Assembly (NCBI GenBank): GCA_023245775.1
Contig: JAHFJR010000011.1
Span: forward strand, 1 to 40,838
Length of the DNA stretch: 40,838 nt
Direction of reading: 5' to 3'
Source: Candidatus Peribacteria bacterium
Lineage (GTDB): Bacteria; Patescibacteriota; Gracilibacteria; Peribacterales; Peribacteraceae
Both the position numbers and the translations under genes were made by a program. Shown here one piece after another: positions 32,001 through 40,216 of the stretch; the stretch's first letter is position 1; each line of letters opens with the position of its first letter. The notes beneath the pieces are model-generated. The model made no database searches. It saw only the letters and a program-made list of their open reading frames with translations, and was not told the DNA's origin.

Positions 32001-32132
32001 CTCACCGACGTCTTTTCGCTTCGTGTGCGGAGGATATCCCTTTCGGGGTCAGGACCGCAGCGATCGATCGGTGAGGAAGTGCTTCACAGAACTCAGCCGA
32101 AGCTTTATACAGCTTCGTTCGGTGAGTGGCAA
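32001..32132 (-). promoter_or_regulatory. rpsB promoter and structured leader
   Basis: Minus strand TTGCCA (32127-32132), 17-bp spacer, TATAAA (32104-32109). Transcription should start near 32097, leaving a leader of about 165 nt before rpsB. The leader contains the inverted repeat CTCACCGA/TCGGTGAG (32001-32008 and 32068-32075) and can fold, which is compatible with S2 autoregulation but not shown by it. The remaining intergenic bases between rpsB and the glyS stop (32206) hold no gene. Confidence 0.55.
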
Positions 32133-32205
32133 GTTTTTTTCTGTGATGTGATGCTGGATCAGTGATGCTTCTCTTCCTCAGCATCATGCTTCTGCGGAAC
32201 GACTG

Positions 32206-33618
32206 TCAAGAATTGGTGAGACTTCGGACCAATGCTGAGAGACTCACTCGCTCCTGCTTGAGGGTATCCCGATCGCGAATCGTCACCGTATCCTTCTCAC
32301 CCTGAGCAGGATCCTCTCCAAGCGTACCAAAGTCGACGGTGATGCACCTCGGAGTGCCGATCTCGTCTTGCCTGCGATAGCGCTTGCCGATACTTCCCGT
32401 CACGTCAAAATCCACGGTGAAGCTCGTTTCTTGTATAACTTTTTTATACAACTCCTGAGCCTTTGCAAGAAGGTGTTCCTTCTTCGAGAGAGGCAGGATC
32501 GCAAGATCGATCGGAGCAATCTTCCTCGTGAACTTCAGAATCGTACGCATGTCATCATCGCCAACGTTCTCCTCTGCGTAGGCATCAAGCAGTACAGCGA
32601 GCGCAACACGATCTGCGCCGAATGAAGGCTCCATCACATGCGGAATGATTTTGCGCTTTGGATCGTCGGGATCAGTGTAACTGAGCTCCTGACCGCTGTG
32701 CTTCTGATGTTGCGTAAGATCGAAGTCGGTGCGATACGCAGCCGCTGCACAGAGCTCGCCCCAGCCCCACGGAAACTTATATTCGATGTCCGTTGTGCCC
32801 TTGGAATAGTGTGAGAGCTCGTCCTTCTCATGATCACGGAAGCGGAGATTCTCCGGTGAAATGCCAAGAGTCTCTGTGAGGAAGGCCCAACTGTCCTTCT
32901 TCCACTGCGCAAAAATATCTTCCCACTTCTGCTTCTCGGGATCGAAGAAATACTCGATCTCCATCTGTTCGAATTCACGGGTACGGAATGTGAAGTTCCC
33001 GGGAGTGATCTCATTGCGGAAAGCCTTGCCGATCTGCGCAATGCCAAAGGGTAAACGCATGCGCATCGTATCCACGACGTTCTTGAAATTGACAAAGATT
33101 CCCTGCGCGGTCTCAGGCCGGAGATAGAGGTCAGTCCCCTCCCCTTCGATGACACCTTGTTGCGTCTTGAACATCAAGTTGAACGGTTTCGCTTCCGTCC
33201 ACTCGATTTTTCCGCATTTCGGACAAGGAATTTTTTCCGCAAGGAGCATTTTTTGTATCTGGTCAATTTTGAGAATTGCCGTTGCCTCTGTGCCAAGTTT
33301 TTCTTCCAGCATTTTATCGCCTCTCGATCTTTGATGACACTTTTTACACTCGACCAAAGGATCGGCAAAAGATCCCACGTGACCGCTCGCCTCCCAGACT
33401 TTCGGATTCATCAGAATTGATGCGTCGAGACCCACCATGTCCTGTCGCTGATGAACGAATGTCTTCCACCAGCATTGTTTGATCTTGTTCTTGAGCTCTA
33501 CGCCAAGGGGTCCATAGTCCCACGTATTGGCGAGACCTCCGTAGATCTCGGAACCTGGGAAGATGAAGCCGCGACGCTTGCAGAGAGAGACGAGAGAGTC
33601 GAGGGAGGGAGCTGGCAT
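32206..33618 (-). CDS. glyS: Glycyl-tRNA synthetase, dimeric type
   Basis: 470 residues, single-chain alpha-2 class II GlyRS as in archaea, eukaryotes and many Gram-positive bacteria, not the alpha-beta tetramer. Motif 1 region SEIYGGLANTWDYGPLGVELKNKIKQCWW, QRQDMVGLDASILMNPKVWEASGHV, motif 2 with FRNEITPGNFTFRTREFEQMEIEYFF, motif 3 near MEPSFGADRVALAVLLDAY, anticodon-binding domain at the end (IDLAILPLSKKEHLLAKAQELY). A Cys-rich insert (VECKKCHQRS, then IPCPKCGKIEW) probably binds zinc. Start at 33618. Confidence 0.96.
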   Translation of the reverse strand: MPAPSLDSLVSLCKRRGFIFPGSEIYGGLANTWDYGPLGVELKNKIKQCWWKTFVHQRQDMVGLDASILMNPKVWEASGHVGSFADPLVECKKCHQRSRGDKMLEEKLGTEATAILKIDQIQKMLLAEKIPCPKCGKIEWTEAKPFNLMFKTQQGVIEGEGTDLYLRPETAQGIFVNFKNVVDTMRMRLPFGIAQIGKAFRNEITPGNFTFRTREFEQMEIEYFFDPEKQKWEDIFAQWKKDSWAFLTETLGISPENLRFRDHEKDELSHYSKGTTDIEYKFPWGWGELCAAAAYRTDFDLTQHQKHSGQELSYTDPDDPKRKIIPHVMEPSFGADRVALAVLLDAYAEENVGDDDMRTILKFTRKIAPIDLAILPLSKKEHLLAKAQELYKKVIQETSFTVDFDVTGSIGKRYRRQDEIGTPRCITVDFGTLGEDPAQGEKDTVTIRDRDTLKQERVSLSALVRSLTNS

Positions 33619-33654
33619 GACGAATGGTGAATGGAGAATTGCACTATCAATTTT

Positions 33655-33945
33655 TTATCGGAGGAGTGTTCCACTCTCGGTCGCTTGAGCGTGCGATCCG
33701 CTCCGATTCACAATGTCTTTCCACGGGAGCATCCGTTCCGTCTTCCCTGTTGCCTGCGGCTGCATCACATCAGTCACTGCATCGTCGTCACTGTCACTCG
33801 ACACCTCCGATGAAGTCACCATCGACGTCTGATCGATCCCCTGTTCGTTGGTCTGCAACACGACTTGATCAATCGCCGTATACACGGAATATCCCGTGTA
33901 CGCAGCGAGTGCAAAGCCGATGACGAGAACGAGCAATGTCTTCAT
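33655..33945 (-). CDS. Small membrane-anchored hypothetical protein
   Basis: 96 residues. One N-terminal hydrophobic segment (MKTLLVLVIGFALAAYTGYSVYT, 1-23), then a polar acidic region (SSEVSSDSDDDAVTDV) with no recognised domain. It lies upstream of glyS on the same strand, 36 bp before its start. The start at 33945 was chosen for the signal-anchor; upstream frame extension crosses the divergent promoter region and is not credible. Confidence 0.55.
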   Translation of the reverse strand: MKTLLVLVIGFALAAYTGYSVYTAIDQVVLQTNEQGIDQTSMVTSSEVSSDSDDDAVTDVMQPQATGKTERMLPWKDIVNRSGSHAQATESGTLLR

Positions 33946-34033
33946 GCACACCGGAGGATACCGAAGGTTGGAAACGTAGGGAAGACATCGCACACCCCCC
34001 GCATCTCCTTCACCTTCCTCGCTTGCAGAAATG

Positions 34034-34062
34034 TTGTCACAGAGCCAAGAACATGATATAAT
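34034..34062 (+). promoter_or_regulatory. Sigma-70 promoter of the PrsW gene
   Basis: TTGTCA (34034-34039), 17-bp spacer, perfect TATAAT (34057-34062). Predicted leader about 13 nt to ATG 34082, without an SD. Confidence 0.68.
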
Positions 34063-34081
34063 TCGAAGATTATCTTCTGCC

Positions 34082-35647
34082 ATGAGTCTCCTCATCATTC
34101 TCGGCTCTATCGTAGGTGCTGCTGTGCTGATTCGCATCTGGACAGGCGCGATGCGAAGCAAGACCATCGACAGCGAATCGATCGCCTCCATCGAAGTCCG
34201 ACATCCCTACCTGCCAAAATGTGGCGCGATCGTCGCATCGGTCATGATCGCAGGCATTCTGTTTCTCCTCTCGCTGAAGTACGGAAAGAACACATCACTC
34301 AAGTCACTAACTGGTAGCACCGCACTGTATCGGACGCTCTTCGTCTTCATCGCCATCAGCGGTTTCGGCCTGTACGACCAGGGGAGATGGCACGGATCGA
34401 AAGATCGCTACCAGTACTTCTTCGCATTCGTCCTCGGCACCATCGTGACGTGGATCCTCATCGCGTTCAAGCGTTCGTTCTTCGAAACCGGAGTCGGTCA
34501 GGATCCGTTTCTCATGGCACTCGGTATCACGTGTGTCGTCATCGGTTGGAAATTCCTGTTCGGTCCGTGGAACGCCACCATCAAGGCAACGGTGCTCGGC
34601 ACATTCCTGTTCTGGGTGATCTATGCGATCCTACGTTTCAAGACTCATCAGCAACTCATCGCAACCGGCCTCGCAGCGGTGGTCGCGATCATCCCTGTGG
34701 TCGTCTGGTGCAAACTCTTCCTCGGCTTCCATCGAGAACGTCTGAGTGTTGTGCTCCTCGCATTCTTCGCAGGCATGCTCTCGACCGTACCGATCCTGTT
34801 CTACAGCGAACTCACACAGCGATCCATCGAGCTCAATTTCTTCCTCTTCAAGATTGTCCCGATGAACTACGGAGCGACATCGGGGAGCTTCGTGTCGCAG
34901 AGCATCTTCCACTCCGTGAAGGGAACACACTCAGTCGTCCTGATGACACTCGTGACCTACTTGATGGTCGGGGTCATCGAAGAAGCGAGTAAATCGTGGG
35001 TCCTGCGACACTCGAGCAAAGAATTCTTTCGATCGATCGATGACGCGCTGCAACTCGCGATCGTCGTCGCGATCGGTTTCGCTTTCGCCGAAAATCTTGT
35101 GAATCCCACGTACTTCGTTGGATTCGTCACCGATTACCTCATCACACCCTCAAGTCCTCAGTGGGGGCCGTTCATTGGCAGCGTCGTGGGTCGAGCGATC
35201 CTCACGAACATGGTGCACATCGTCTCCACGGGAGTGGCAGGGTACTTCTTCGGACTTGCCTTCTTCGTTTCGCCGCTCATCCGTGATCAATTTGCCGAGG
35301 GGAAGAGACATCCGATCATTGCGATGATGCACCGGATGCTGAGCGTAAAATCCGAAGCGATCTACGCACGCATCCAAATGTCACTGGGCCTCCTCTTCGC
35401 CATCGTGCTCCATGGAGTCTTCGACTTCACCGTGAGCTTGTCTGACATACTACCTGGTCATCCGGCGACGATCGGCGCACTCCTTGGTCAACCACCATCC
35501 TCCTTCATGAGTGGCATCGCGATCACCCTGATCCCCTCGATCCTCTACGTCGTCGGCGGTTTCTGGCTCCTCAGCTATCTGTTCGAACGCAAAGAGGACA
35601 TGAAGGAATTCGGCGCCATCGTCGAGACGCAATCGTTTGTTTCGTGA
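34082..35647 (+). CDS. PrsW-family intramembrane metalloprotease
   Basis: 521 residues with many hydrophobic segments (about ten). The three PrsW active-site motifs are visible in order: EEASK (E300, E301, K304), a glutamate in FAFAENLVN (E337), and HGVFD (H444, D448). PrsW proteases release anti-sigma or signalling proteins from the membrane in Bacillus and relatives. The substrate cannot be inferred. The S41 protease gene follows 44 bp downstream, so the two may act together, though a second promoter lies between them. Start at 34082 suits the promoter and the first membrane helix (MSLLIILGSIVGAAVLI). Confidence 0.88.
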   Translation: MSLLIILGSIVGAAVLIRIWTGAMRSKTIDSESIASIEVRHPYLPKCGAIVASVMIAGILFLLSLKYGKNTSLKSLTGSTALYRTLFVFIAISGFGLYDQGRWHGSKDRYQYFFAFVLGTIVTWILIAFKRSFFETGVGQDPFLMALGITCVVIGWKFLFGPWNATIKATVLGTFLFWVIYAILRFKTHQQLIATGLAAVVAIIPVVVWCKLFLGFHRERLSVVLLAFFAGMLSTVPILFYSELTQRSIELNFFLFKIVPMNYGATSGSFVSQSIFHSVKGTHSVVLMTLVTYLMVGVIEEASKSWVLRHSSKEFFRSIDDALQLAIVVAIGFAFAENLVNPTYFVGFVTDYLITPSSPQWGPFIGSVVGRAILTNMVHIVSTGVAGYFFGLAFFVSPLIRDQFAEGKRHPIIAMMHRMLSVKSEAIYARIQMSLGLLFAIVLHGVFDFTVSLSDILPGHPATIGALLGQPPSSFMSGIAITLIPSILYVVGGFWLLSYLFERKEDMKEFGAIVETQSFVS

Positions 35648-35664
35648 GTAAACAAAGGTATCAT
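35637..35664 (+). promoter_or_regulatory. Candidate promoter of the S41 protease gene
   Basis: TTGTTT (35637-35642), 16-bp spacer, TATCAT (35659-35664), overlapping the end of the PrsW gene; leader about 21 nt. Confidence 0.42.
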
Positions 35665-35691
35665 CCTTCCCACTGTTCCCCCGTTCTTCGT

Positions 35692-37299
35692 ATGACCATC
35701 CGCACGCGTCTCTTGAGTTGCGCACTGGCAGCCTCTCTTCTTCTACCAACACTCTCCTCTGCGCGATCGATCAGTGAGATCATCAATCCCTCACTGCCGA
35801 CGATCACTCGTGCACAATTCATCAGCGCATCATTCGAAGCACTGCACTTGATGAAAACAGATGGGAGTTGCTCACTGCCCTACACGCGTGCGCCACGGGG
35901 CCTGATGCCAACACTGTGTGCGGCCCAAGATGAAGGCGTTCTGGACATCTTTGGTCTGACCAAAGCCTACACGTTAGGCCAAAATATCACCCACGGCGAA
36001 GCCATCGAAGTCCTCACCGCGCTCCTGAATACCCAACAGCATGACGATGTGACTTCGTTCAAAGATGTGAAGACGGACCGAGAGAAGCAAGCGGTGATGA
36101 ATGCGATTGCCCTGAAGTGGATGGTCCCAGCACGAGCGAATTTCTTCGGTCTCTCTCGCCCACTCACGGGGAATGAAGCCGTAGCACTGCTAGCGACCGT
36201 CTCTGGGAAAGAAGGCATTGCAACAGAAACCATCACGATCAGTCTCCCGAGCGGAGCAAGTGATACACCACTCCCCAAACAGAGTCTCCTCAGTGCCGTC
36301 TGGGACATCATCAACCGCGATTACGTGCGCAGGGACAAGATCGACATGGACGAGATAGGCTACAAGACCATCGAAGCGCTGGTCAACTCATTGAATGATC
36401 CGTACACCACGTTCTTTCGTCCGGCGACCGCAAGCGATTTCCAGTCACAGATCAAAGGAGAACTGAGCGGCATTGGTGCGCAGATCGAGAGCCGCAGCGG
36501 TGCGATCATCGTCGTGAGCCCTCTGCCAGGCTCTCCCGCTGAACGTGTCGGCATCCGCACGGGAGACCAGATCCTAGAAGCCAATGGCGTATCGCTCGTC
36601 GGTCTGACCGTCGAGAAAGCCGTCCAGTACATTCGCGGCGAACGCGGGACGACCGTCACTCTGAAGCTCCGTCGCGGCGGCATCGAGCTCAGTGTGAGTG
36701 TTGTGCGCGACCTCATCTCCATCCCTGAGATTCAAGTCAGTTGGCAGGGAGACATCGCCGTCGTCCAGCTCGTACAATTTGGCGAAACAACGGAGAAACG
36801 GATTCGTTCCGTTTTCTCCGACATCAGCCTCAAACACCCTCGAGGTATTGTCCTGGACCTGCGCAACAACGGCGGAGGTCTTCTGACGGCTGCTGACACG
36901 GTCGTCAGTAATTTCATGCCGAAGGGCACGGTCGTCGCCAAGGTCCAGGGAAGGTCGCAGACGACGCAGGAGTTTACCCAAGACGAACCAACCATCAGCC
37001 CGTCTGTCAAACTGGCGGTGCTCATGAACAAGGGCTCCGCAAGCGCCTCGGAGATCGTCGCAGGAGCGCTGCAGGACCACAAGCGTGCGACCATCATCGG
37101 AACACAGAGCTTCGGCAAGGGTACCGTGCAGGAGGTGCTTGGATTCCGCGACGGTGAAGCACTGAAGATCACGATCGCTCAGTGGCTGACTCCTCTCGGT
37201 CGTCCGCTCGACGGCATCGGTGTGAAACCGGATATCTCTGTTGAGAAGACAACAGAGCGCGATGAGCAACTCGCGAGGGCGCTAGAAATATTGCGATAA
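35692..37299 (+). CDS. SLH-containing PDZ/S41 (CtpA-type) protease
   Basis: 535 residues. Signal peptide (1-24, LSSARS); two SLH-like segments (about 36-110 and 115-175; ITRAQFISASFEALHLM, YTLGQNITHGEAIEVLTALL); then the C-terminal-processing protease core: PDZ domain (about 255-330; GIGAQIESRSGAIIVVSPLPGSPAERVGIRTGD) and S41 catalytic domain. Catalytic Ser451 in NKGSASASEIVAGAL and Lys476 in QSFGKGTVQ are 25 residues apart, as in D1/CtpA proteases. It would process exported proteins at the surface. Start at 35692 (MTIRTRLLS) gives the signal peptide directly. Confidence 0.92.
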   Translation: MTIRTRLLSCALAASLLLPTLSSARSISEIINPSLPTITRAQFISASFEALHLMKTDGSCSLPYTRAPRGLMPTLCAAQDEGVLDIFGLTKAYTLGQNITHGEAIEVLTALLNTQQHDDVTSFKDVKTDREKQAVMNAIALKWMVPARANFFGLSRPLTGNEAVALLATVSGKEGIATETITISLPSGASDTPLPKQSLLSAVWDIINRDYVRRDKIDMDEIGYKTIEALVNSLNDPYTTFFRPATASDFQSQIKGELSGIGAQIESRSGAIIVVSPLPGSPAERVGIRTGDQILEANGVSLVGLTVEKAVQYIRGERGTTVTLKLRRGGIELSVSVVRDLISIPEIQVSWQGDIAVVQLVQFGETTEKRIRSVFSDISLKHPRGIVLDLRNNGGGLLTAADTVVSNFMPKGTVVAKVQGRSQTTQEFTQDEPTISPSVKLAVLMNKGSASASEIVAGALQDHKRATIIGTQSFGKGTVQEVLGFRDGEALKITIAQWLTPLGRPLDGIGVKPDISVEKTTERDEQLARALEILR

Positions 37300-37303
37300 T
37301 TGT

Positions 37304-37879
37304 ATGTCCAGGCTCATCCTCGCCTCGGCTAGTCCACAACGGAAAGTCCTGCTCGAAGGTTTGAGTCTCCCCTGTGAGGTCATCCCAAGCACCGTGGATG
37401 AAGACAGGCATCCTGAGAGAGATCCGATCAAGAGGCCTGTCGTGCTCGCACGGCTGAAAGCGGAAGAGGTGGCGAAGAAGAATCCGGATGCCTTCGTCAT
37501 CGGCTGTGACACGCTCGTCATCGCAAGTGACGCTACGCTGCTCGAAAAACCGAACGATGAAGATGATGCACGCAGAATGATCCGCGTGCAAAGTGGCAAA
37601 ACATCCCTCGTGCACTCAGCTCTGTGCATCATCGATCCACAAGGTAAACATCATGAAGGCATCTCGACTTCGAGCGTGACTTTCAAGAAACTTTCGGAGG
37701 GAGAAATCGACTGGTGGATCTCTCTGGGTCTCTGGAAAAATCGCTCGGGCGGCTTTCAGATCGACGGGCTCGGACAACTGATGATCGAACACATCGACGG
37801 AGACTGGACCAGCATCGTGGGACTGCCCGTGTTCTTGCTCGGGAAATTATTGAAGAATGCACAATATATTTGGTATTGA
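37304..37879 (+). CDS. maf: Maf-type nucleoside triphosphate pyrophosphatase
   Basis: 191 residues. Hydrolyses non-canonical or modified (d)NTPs (m5UTP, m5CTP, dTTP, UTP depending on subfamily). Motifs: LILASASPQRKVLL, the SxSPRR-like start; the Glu of PSTVDE; VIGCDTLV with the catalytic Asp; the helix-strand ending of the fold. It starts 4 nt after the S41 gene, so they are co-transcribed although functionally unrelated. Confidence 0.93.
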   Translation: MSRLILASASPQRKVLLEGLSLPCEVIPSTVDEDRHPERDPIKRPVVLARLKAEEVAKKNPDAFVIGCDTLVIASDATLLEKPNDEDDARRMIRVQSGKTSLVHSALCIIDPQGKHHEGISTSSVTFKKLSEGEIDWWISLGLWKNRSGGFQIDGLGQLMIEHIDGDWTSIVGLPVFLLGKLLKNAQYIWY

Positions 37880-37917
37880 AAGTATCGAATGTCACCTTCG
37901 CTACCTTCAATACTTTC
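37878..37917. terminator. Inverted repeat at the maf/rpsU convergence
   Basis: GAAAGTAT (37878-37885) and ATACTTTC (37910-37917) form an 8-bp stem across 24 nt between the convergent maf and rpsU genes. No good T-run follows, so this is a weak terminator candidate. Confidence 0.35.
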
Positions 37918-37927
37918 CAAACCTTCC

Positions 37928-38143
37928 TTACCTATTGGAATAGAACTGATTCTTCTTGTTCTCCGCTCTGTACCCCTCGCGCTTGAGAGCGCGGATGCGC
38001 TGCAGACGCCTCGTGCGCTTCTTCTTGTGCGTACGACGCTCGCGCAGGATCTTCACAATCCTCGCCTTCTGCGACTGCTGCTTGAACCGGCTCTGCAAGC
38101 GGTCGTTACTCTCTTCGCCTTTCTTGATCGCATAAATAGCCAT
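37928..38143 (-). CDS. rpsU: 30S ribosomal protein S21
   Basis: 71 residues, highly basic. The bS21 pattern is clear: RFKQQSQKARIVKILRERRTHKKKRTRRLQRIRALKR. S21 binds the 3' end of 16S rRNA and is used in initiation. Some CPR/Gracilibacteria groups lose small ribosomal proteins, so its presence is informative. It follows ribD with 28 bp and is transcribed in the opposite direction to maf. Confidence 0.95.
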   Translation of the reverse strand: MAIYAIKKGEESNDRLQSRFKQQSQKARIVKILRERRTHKKKRTRRLQRIRALKREGYRAENKKNQFYSNR

Positions 38144-38171
38144 ACGGCTGACAGAGCTTAGGGAAAAAGGC

Positions 38172-39206
38172 CTACCCTCGCAAGCTCTTCTTTCCGATCA
38201 GAAGGACCTCCTGATCGACGCACCCTGCATGTCTGAAAAACTCCCACGTCTTCGGCCCGCCTTCTACGAGAATACTTGTGATCCCGTTGTACCCTTGCTG
38301 CGGCGTAATCAACGCGTCCCAAAGTGATGGCCAATCGAACTGACCTCGAACGACAGGAACGGTCAGAATCGTTACACCTCGACCTTCGAGCACACGCTCT
38401 TTCTCGATGGAATCTTCCGTCGACTTTATCTCTCCTCGAATGAGGATCGTCGAGGACGAATGAGCATCACCAACAACGGTTGCAGAAAGTTCGGTCTCGA
38501 AATTCTTGTCGAGAACAATTCTCCACGGTTGTCTCTGCCTCTCCCCTCCACCGGAACGGGGGAGGGGTCGGGGGTGGGGGCAACGAACGGTCAACCTAGG
38601 ATCATCACTCAAGATCGTTCCCACACCAACCAAGATCGCATCATGTCGTGCCCTGAGGAACTCATGTGCCCACTGATCCTGCTGCTGAGTCGTGATCTTC
38701 ATCATCGATCGATCGTGATTCGCGATCCTCCCATCGATGGTCCTGGCCATTTTCAGTGTGATCCACGGACGACTCTTCATTCGTACGGACACAAATCCTC
38801 TGTTCAGGCGTAGACATTCATCTTCGAGGATTGGTCCGATCACTTCGACACCCTTTGACCGCAGAAGTGCAATGCCCTTCCCAGCAACTCTCTCATCCGG
38901 ATCCTGCATCCCAAACACGAGTTTTTTGATGCCTCGCTCCAGAAGAATCTCCGTGCACGGTGGCGTTTTCCCTGTATGACAACAGGGCTCAAGATTGACG
39001 TAGAGAATATCAGTTGAACAAATATTGTATTCATATTTCTTCAGAAGCATGCTTTCTGCATGCGGACATCCGAATCCTTCATGAAACCCTTCCGCAATGA
39101 TCTTGCCGTCCCGAACAAGAACCGCTCCGACCATGGCACCGTTTCCAACGAGTCCCCTGCCCTTCTCGGCAAGTTCGAGGCAGCGGCAGATGAAGAAGGT
39201 GTGCAT
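38172..39206 (-). CDS. ribD: Bifunctional riboflavin deaminase-reductase
   Basis: 344 residues. The N-terminal deaminase domain (1-145) has the zinc motif HAE (in CPHAESMLL) and PCCHTGKTPPC; the C-terminal reductase domain (about 145-344) includes RPWITLKMARTIDGRI, GVGTILSDDPRLTVR and ILVEGGPKTWEFF. Converts 2,5-diamino-6-ribosylamino-pyrimidinone phosphate in riboflavin synthesis. Between RLTVR and PWRIVLD an insertion of about 17 residues (CPHPRPLPRSGGGERQ) is encoded by a palindrome (38543-38567) and is not part of the ordinary fold. No other rib genes are in view. Confidence 0.92.
   Translation of the reverse strand: MHTFFICRCLELAEKGRGLVGNGAMVGAVLVRDGKIIAEGFHEGFGCPHAESMLLKKYEYNICSTDILYVNLEPCCHTGKTPPCTEILLERGIKKLVFGMQDPDERVAGKGIALLRSKGVEVIGPILEDECLRLNRGFVSVRMKSRPWITLKMARTIDGRIANHDRSMMKITTQQQDQWAHEFLRARHDAILVGVGTILSDDPRLTVRCPHPRPLPRSGGGERQRQPWRIVLDKNFETELSATVVGDAHSSSTILIRGEIKSTEDSIEKERVLEGRGVTILTVPVVRGQFDWPSLWDALITPQQGYNGITSILVEGGPKTWEFFRHAGCVDQEVLLIGKKSLRG
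38543..38567. repeat. Palindromic repeat inserted in ribD
   Basis: CCCCTCC (38543-38549) and GGAGGGG (38561-38567) flank an 11-nt loop; GC-rich sequence continues rightwards. In frame, it encodes PHPRPLPRSGGGE, a peptide typical of dispersed palindromes captured in coding regions. Confidence 0.72.
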
Positions 39207-39245
39207 GGAAGAATTATGACATAGAAAGTGATATGTGCCTCGAAA

Positions 39246-39275
39246 ACGCAGGCAGAAAGCCTGCTCCTATTTTCA
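39246..39275. repeat. Diverged REP element
   Basis: Core GCAGGCAGAAAGCCTGC (39248-39264) followed by TCCTATTTTCA. It aligns with the RAYT-flanking REP core (GCGGGCCGAACGCCCGC + TCCTTTTATTC), and the stem change G-C to A-T is compensated on both arms. Confidence 0.62.
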
Positions 39276-39344
39276 TACAAATTATTTTCACACACGGGAG
39301 CGGCCTCTTGCCTACCGGCAGGCAGGTTCTGGCCACGGTCATAC

Positions 39345-39396
39345 AAAAAATCCCCGATCCTGCTGTACCAAATGGTACAGACTGACGGATCGGGGA
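39345..39396 (-). terminator. Intrinsic terminator
   Basis: On the minus strand the arms TCCCCGATCC (39387-39396) and GGATCGGGGA (39351-39360) form a perfect 10-bp stem with an extra inner stem CTGTACCA/TGGTACAG (39363-39380), followed by a run of six T (39345-39350). It ends transcription of the hypothetical gene at 39406-39693. Confidence 0.82.
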
Positions 39397-39405
39397 AGCT
39401 GCCTT

Positions 39406-39693
39406 TCACAGCATATGGAGTAACGATTCAATATGATGATCGAAGATCCACACTGTTCTTCTGCCGAGCACACACTCGCGATTGGGCATCAAATTGCAAT
39501 CGGGTCTCTGATGAACACCAAAACTTCGAGGATCGACACCCGCCATTGGATCAAGATACAAACGTGGATTTTGTTCCAGCCATACCTCTCCGTTCTTCGT
39601 TCCAGAAAGCAAGCAAAGACAAGCTTCAAGCACATGCTGTTCGAGATTGAACCAATCCTTTAGTAGTACTGCAGCCATTTCTTCGAACTTCAT
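39406..39693 (-). CDS. Hypothetical small protein
   Basis: 95 residues, not recognised: KFEEMAAVLLKDWFNLEQHVLEACLCLL, then a Trp/Leu-rich region (GEVWLEQNPRLYLDPMAGVDPRSFG) and RTVWIFDHHIESLLHML. No signal or membrane segment. GGAGA six nt before the ATG at 39693 is one of the few good SD sequences in the window, and the strong terminator 10 bp after the stop supports a real transcription unit. It follows the YerC/TrpR-like gene on the same strand with a 100-bp gap containing a 24-bp inverted repeat. Confidence 0.62.
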   Translation of the reverse strand: MKFEEMAAVLLKDWFNLEQHVLEACLCLLSGTKNGEVWLEQNPRLYLDPMAGVDPRSFGVHQRPDCNLMPNRECVLGRRTVWIFDHHIESLLHML

Positions 39694-39723
39694 GATCATT
39701 CTCCGTTGCTGTAAAAGAACAAA

Positions 39724-39747
39724 TATTTCCGTGAAATTACGGAAATA
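39724..39747 (-). promoter_or_regulatory. 24-bp perfect inverted repeat, candidate operator
   Basis: TATTTCCGT (39724-39732) and ACGGAAATA (39739-39747) with a 6-nt spacer lie between the YerC/TrpR-like gene and the next gene of the same strand. The size fits a dimeric repressor site, and the neighbouring TrpR-like protein is the natural suspect. A role as hairpin of the leader is the alternative. GC-rich arms CCCTCC/GGAGGG next to it (about 39750-39775) look like another palindromic repeat. Confidence 0.45.
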
Positions 39748-39793
39748 CACCCTCCCCCCACAGCGTGAGGAGGGATCAATCCCGGTGCCGCAA

Positions 39794-40210
39794 CTATTGG
39801 TTCTTCGCTTTCTCCAGAGCCTTCTGCAGCACCGATGCTGGTCGCTCCCCGCGAGGCGGGGTAGCGGTCTCCGTCAGCCGAGGCTGACTGGAGACCAATC
39901 GATGATGCCGATGCGTGTTCAATACTTTTCGATAGCCTCCCTCACCATTCTCCAGAAATTTCGCCACACGTGTGACGGTCGTCGTGCTTGCGCCCGTACG
40001 CTTTGCGATCTCGCGGTACGTGATGCCCTGTGCCAATTCCTTCGCGACTTCGAACCTCTCGCTCAGAGCCTGCAGCTCCGAGAGTGTTGCGATGTCACGC
40101 AGAAAATTTGCTGTATCCTCGGGACTCTGCAATCCAGAAATGGCTTCTGTAAGGGCTCGAAACCAAGGTTCCTTCTTGTAACTATCTTCGGTGAAACGAC
40201 GCTTACTCAT
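39794..40210 (-). CDS. YerC/TrpR-related DNA-binding protein with palindromic C-terminal extension
   Basis: 138 residues; family members are near 100. Residues about 1-100 match the YerC/YecD TrpR-like fold: WFRALTEAISGLQSPEDTANFLRDIATLSELQALSERFEVAKELAQGITYREIAKRTGASTTTVTRVAKFLENGEGGY, where the last part is the TrpR-type HTH. The C-terminal roughly 35 residues (HHRLVSSQPRLTETATPPRGERP and on) are encoded by two palindromes at 39847-39896. The gene has a strong leaderless promoter. Target and co-effector are unknown. Start at 40210 (MSKRRF) is fixed by that promoter; a GTG 6 nt upstream is less likely. Confidence 0.88.
   Translation of the reverse strand: MSKRRFTEDSYKKEPWFRALTEAISGLQSPEDTANFLRDIATLSELQALSERFEVAKELAQGITYREIAKRTGASTTTVTRVAKFLENGEGGYRKVLNTHRHHRLVSSQPRLTETATPPRGERPASVLQKALEKAKNQ
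39847..39896. repeat. Two tandem palindromes in the yerC-like gene
   Basis: First CCCCGC (39847-39852) / GCGGGG (39856-39861) with a 3-nt loop, second GGTCTCC-g-TCAGCC (39866-39879) / GGCTGA-ct-GGAGACC (39882-39896). Both are in frame and encode the protein's odd C-terminal extension. Confidence 0.72.
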
Positions 40211-40216
40211 ACGCAC

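Noticed and set aside
32002..32187. 61-residue frame between glyS and rpsB
   Set aside because: Lies across the predicted rpsB promoter and leader and shows no family features.
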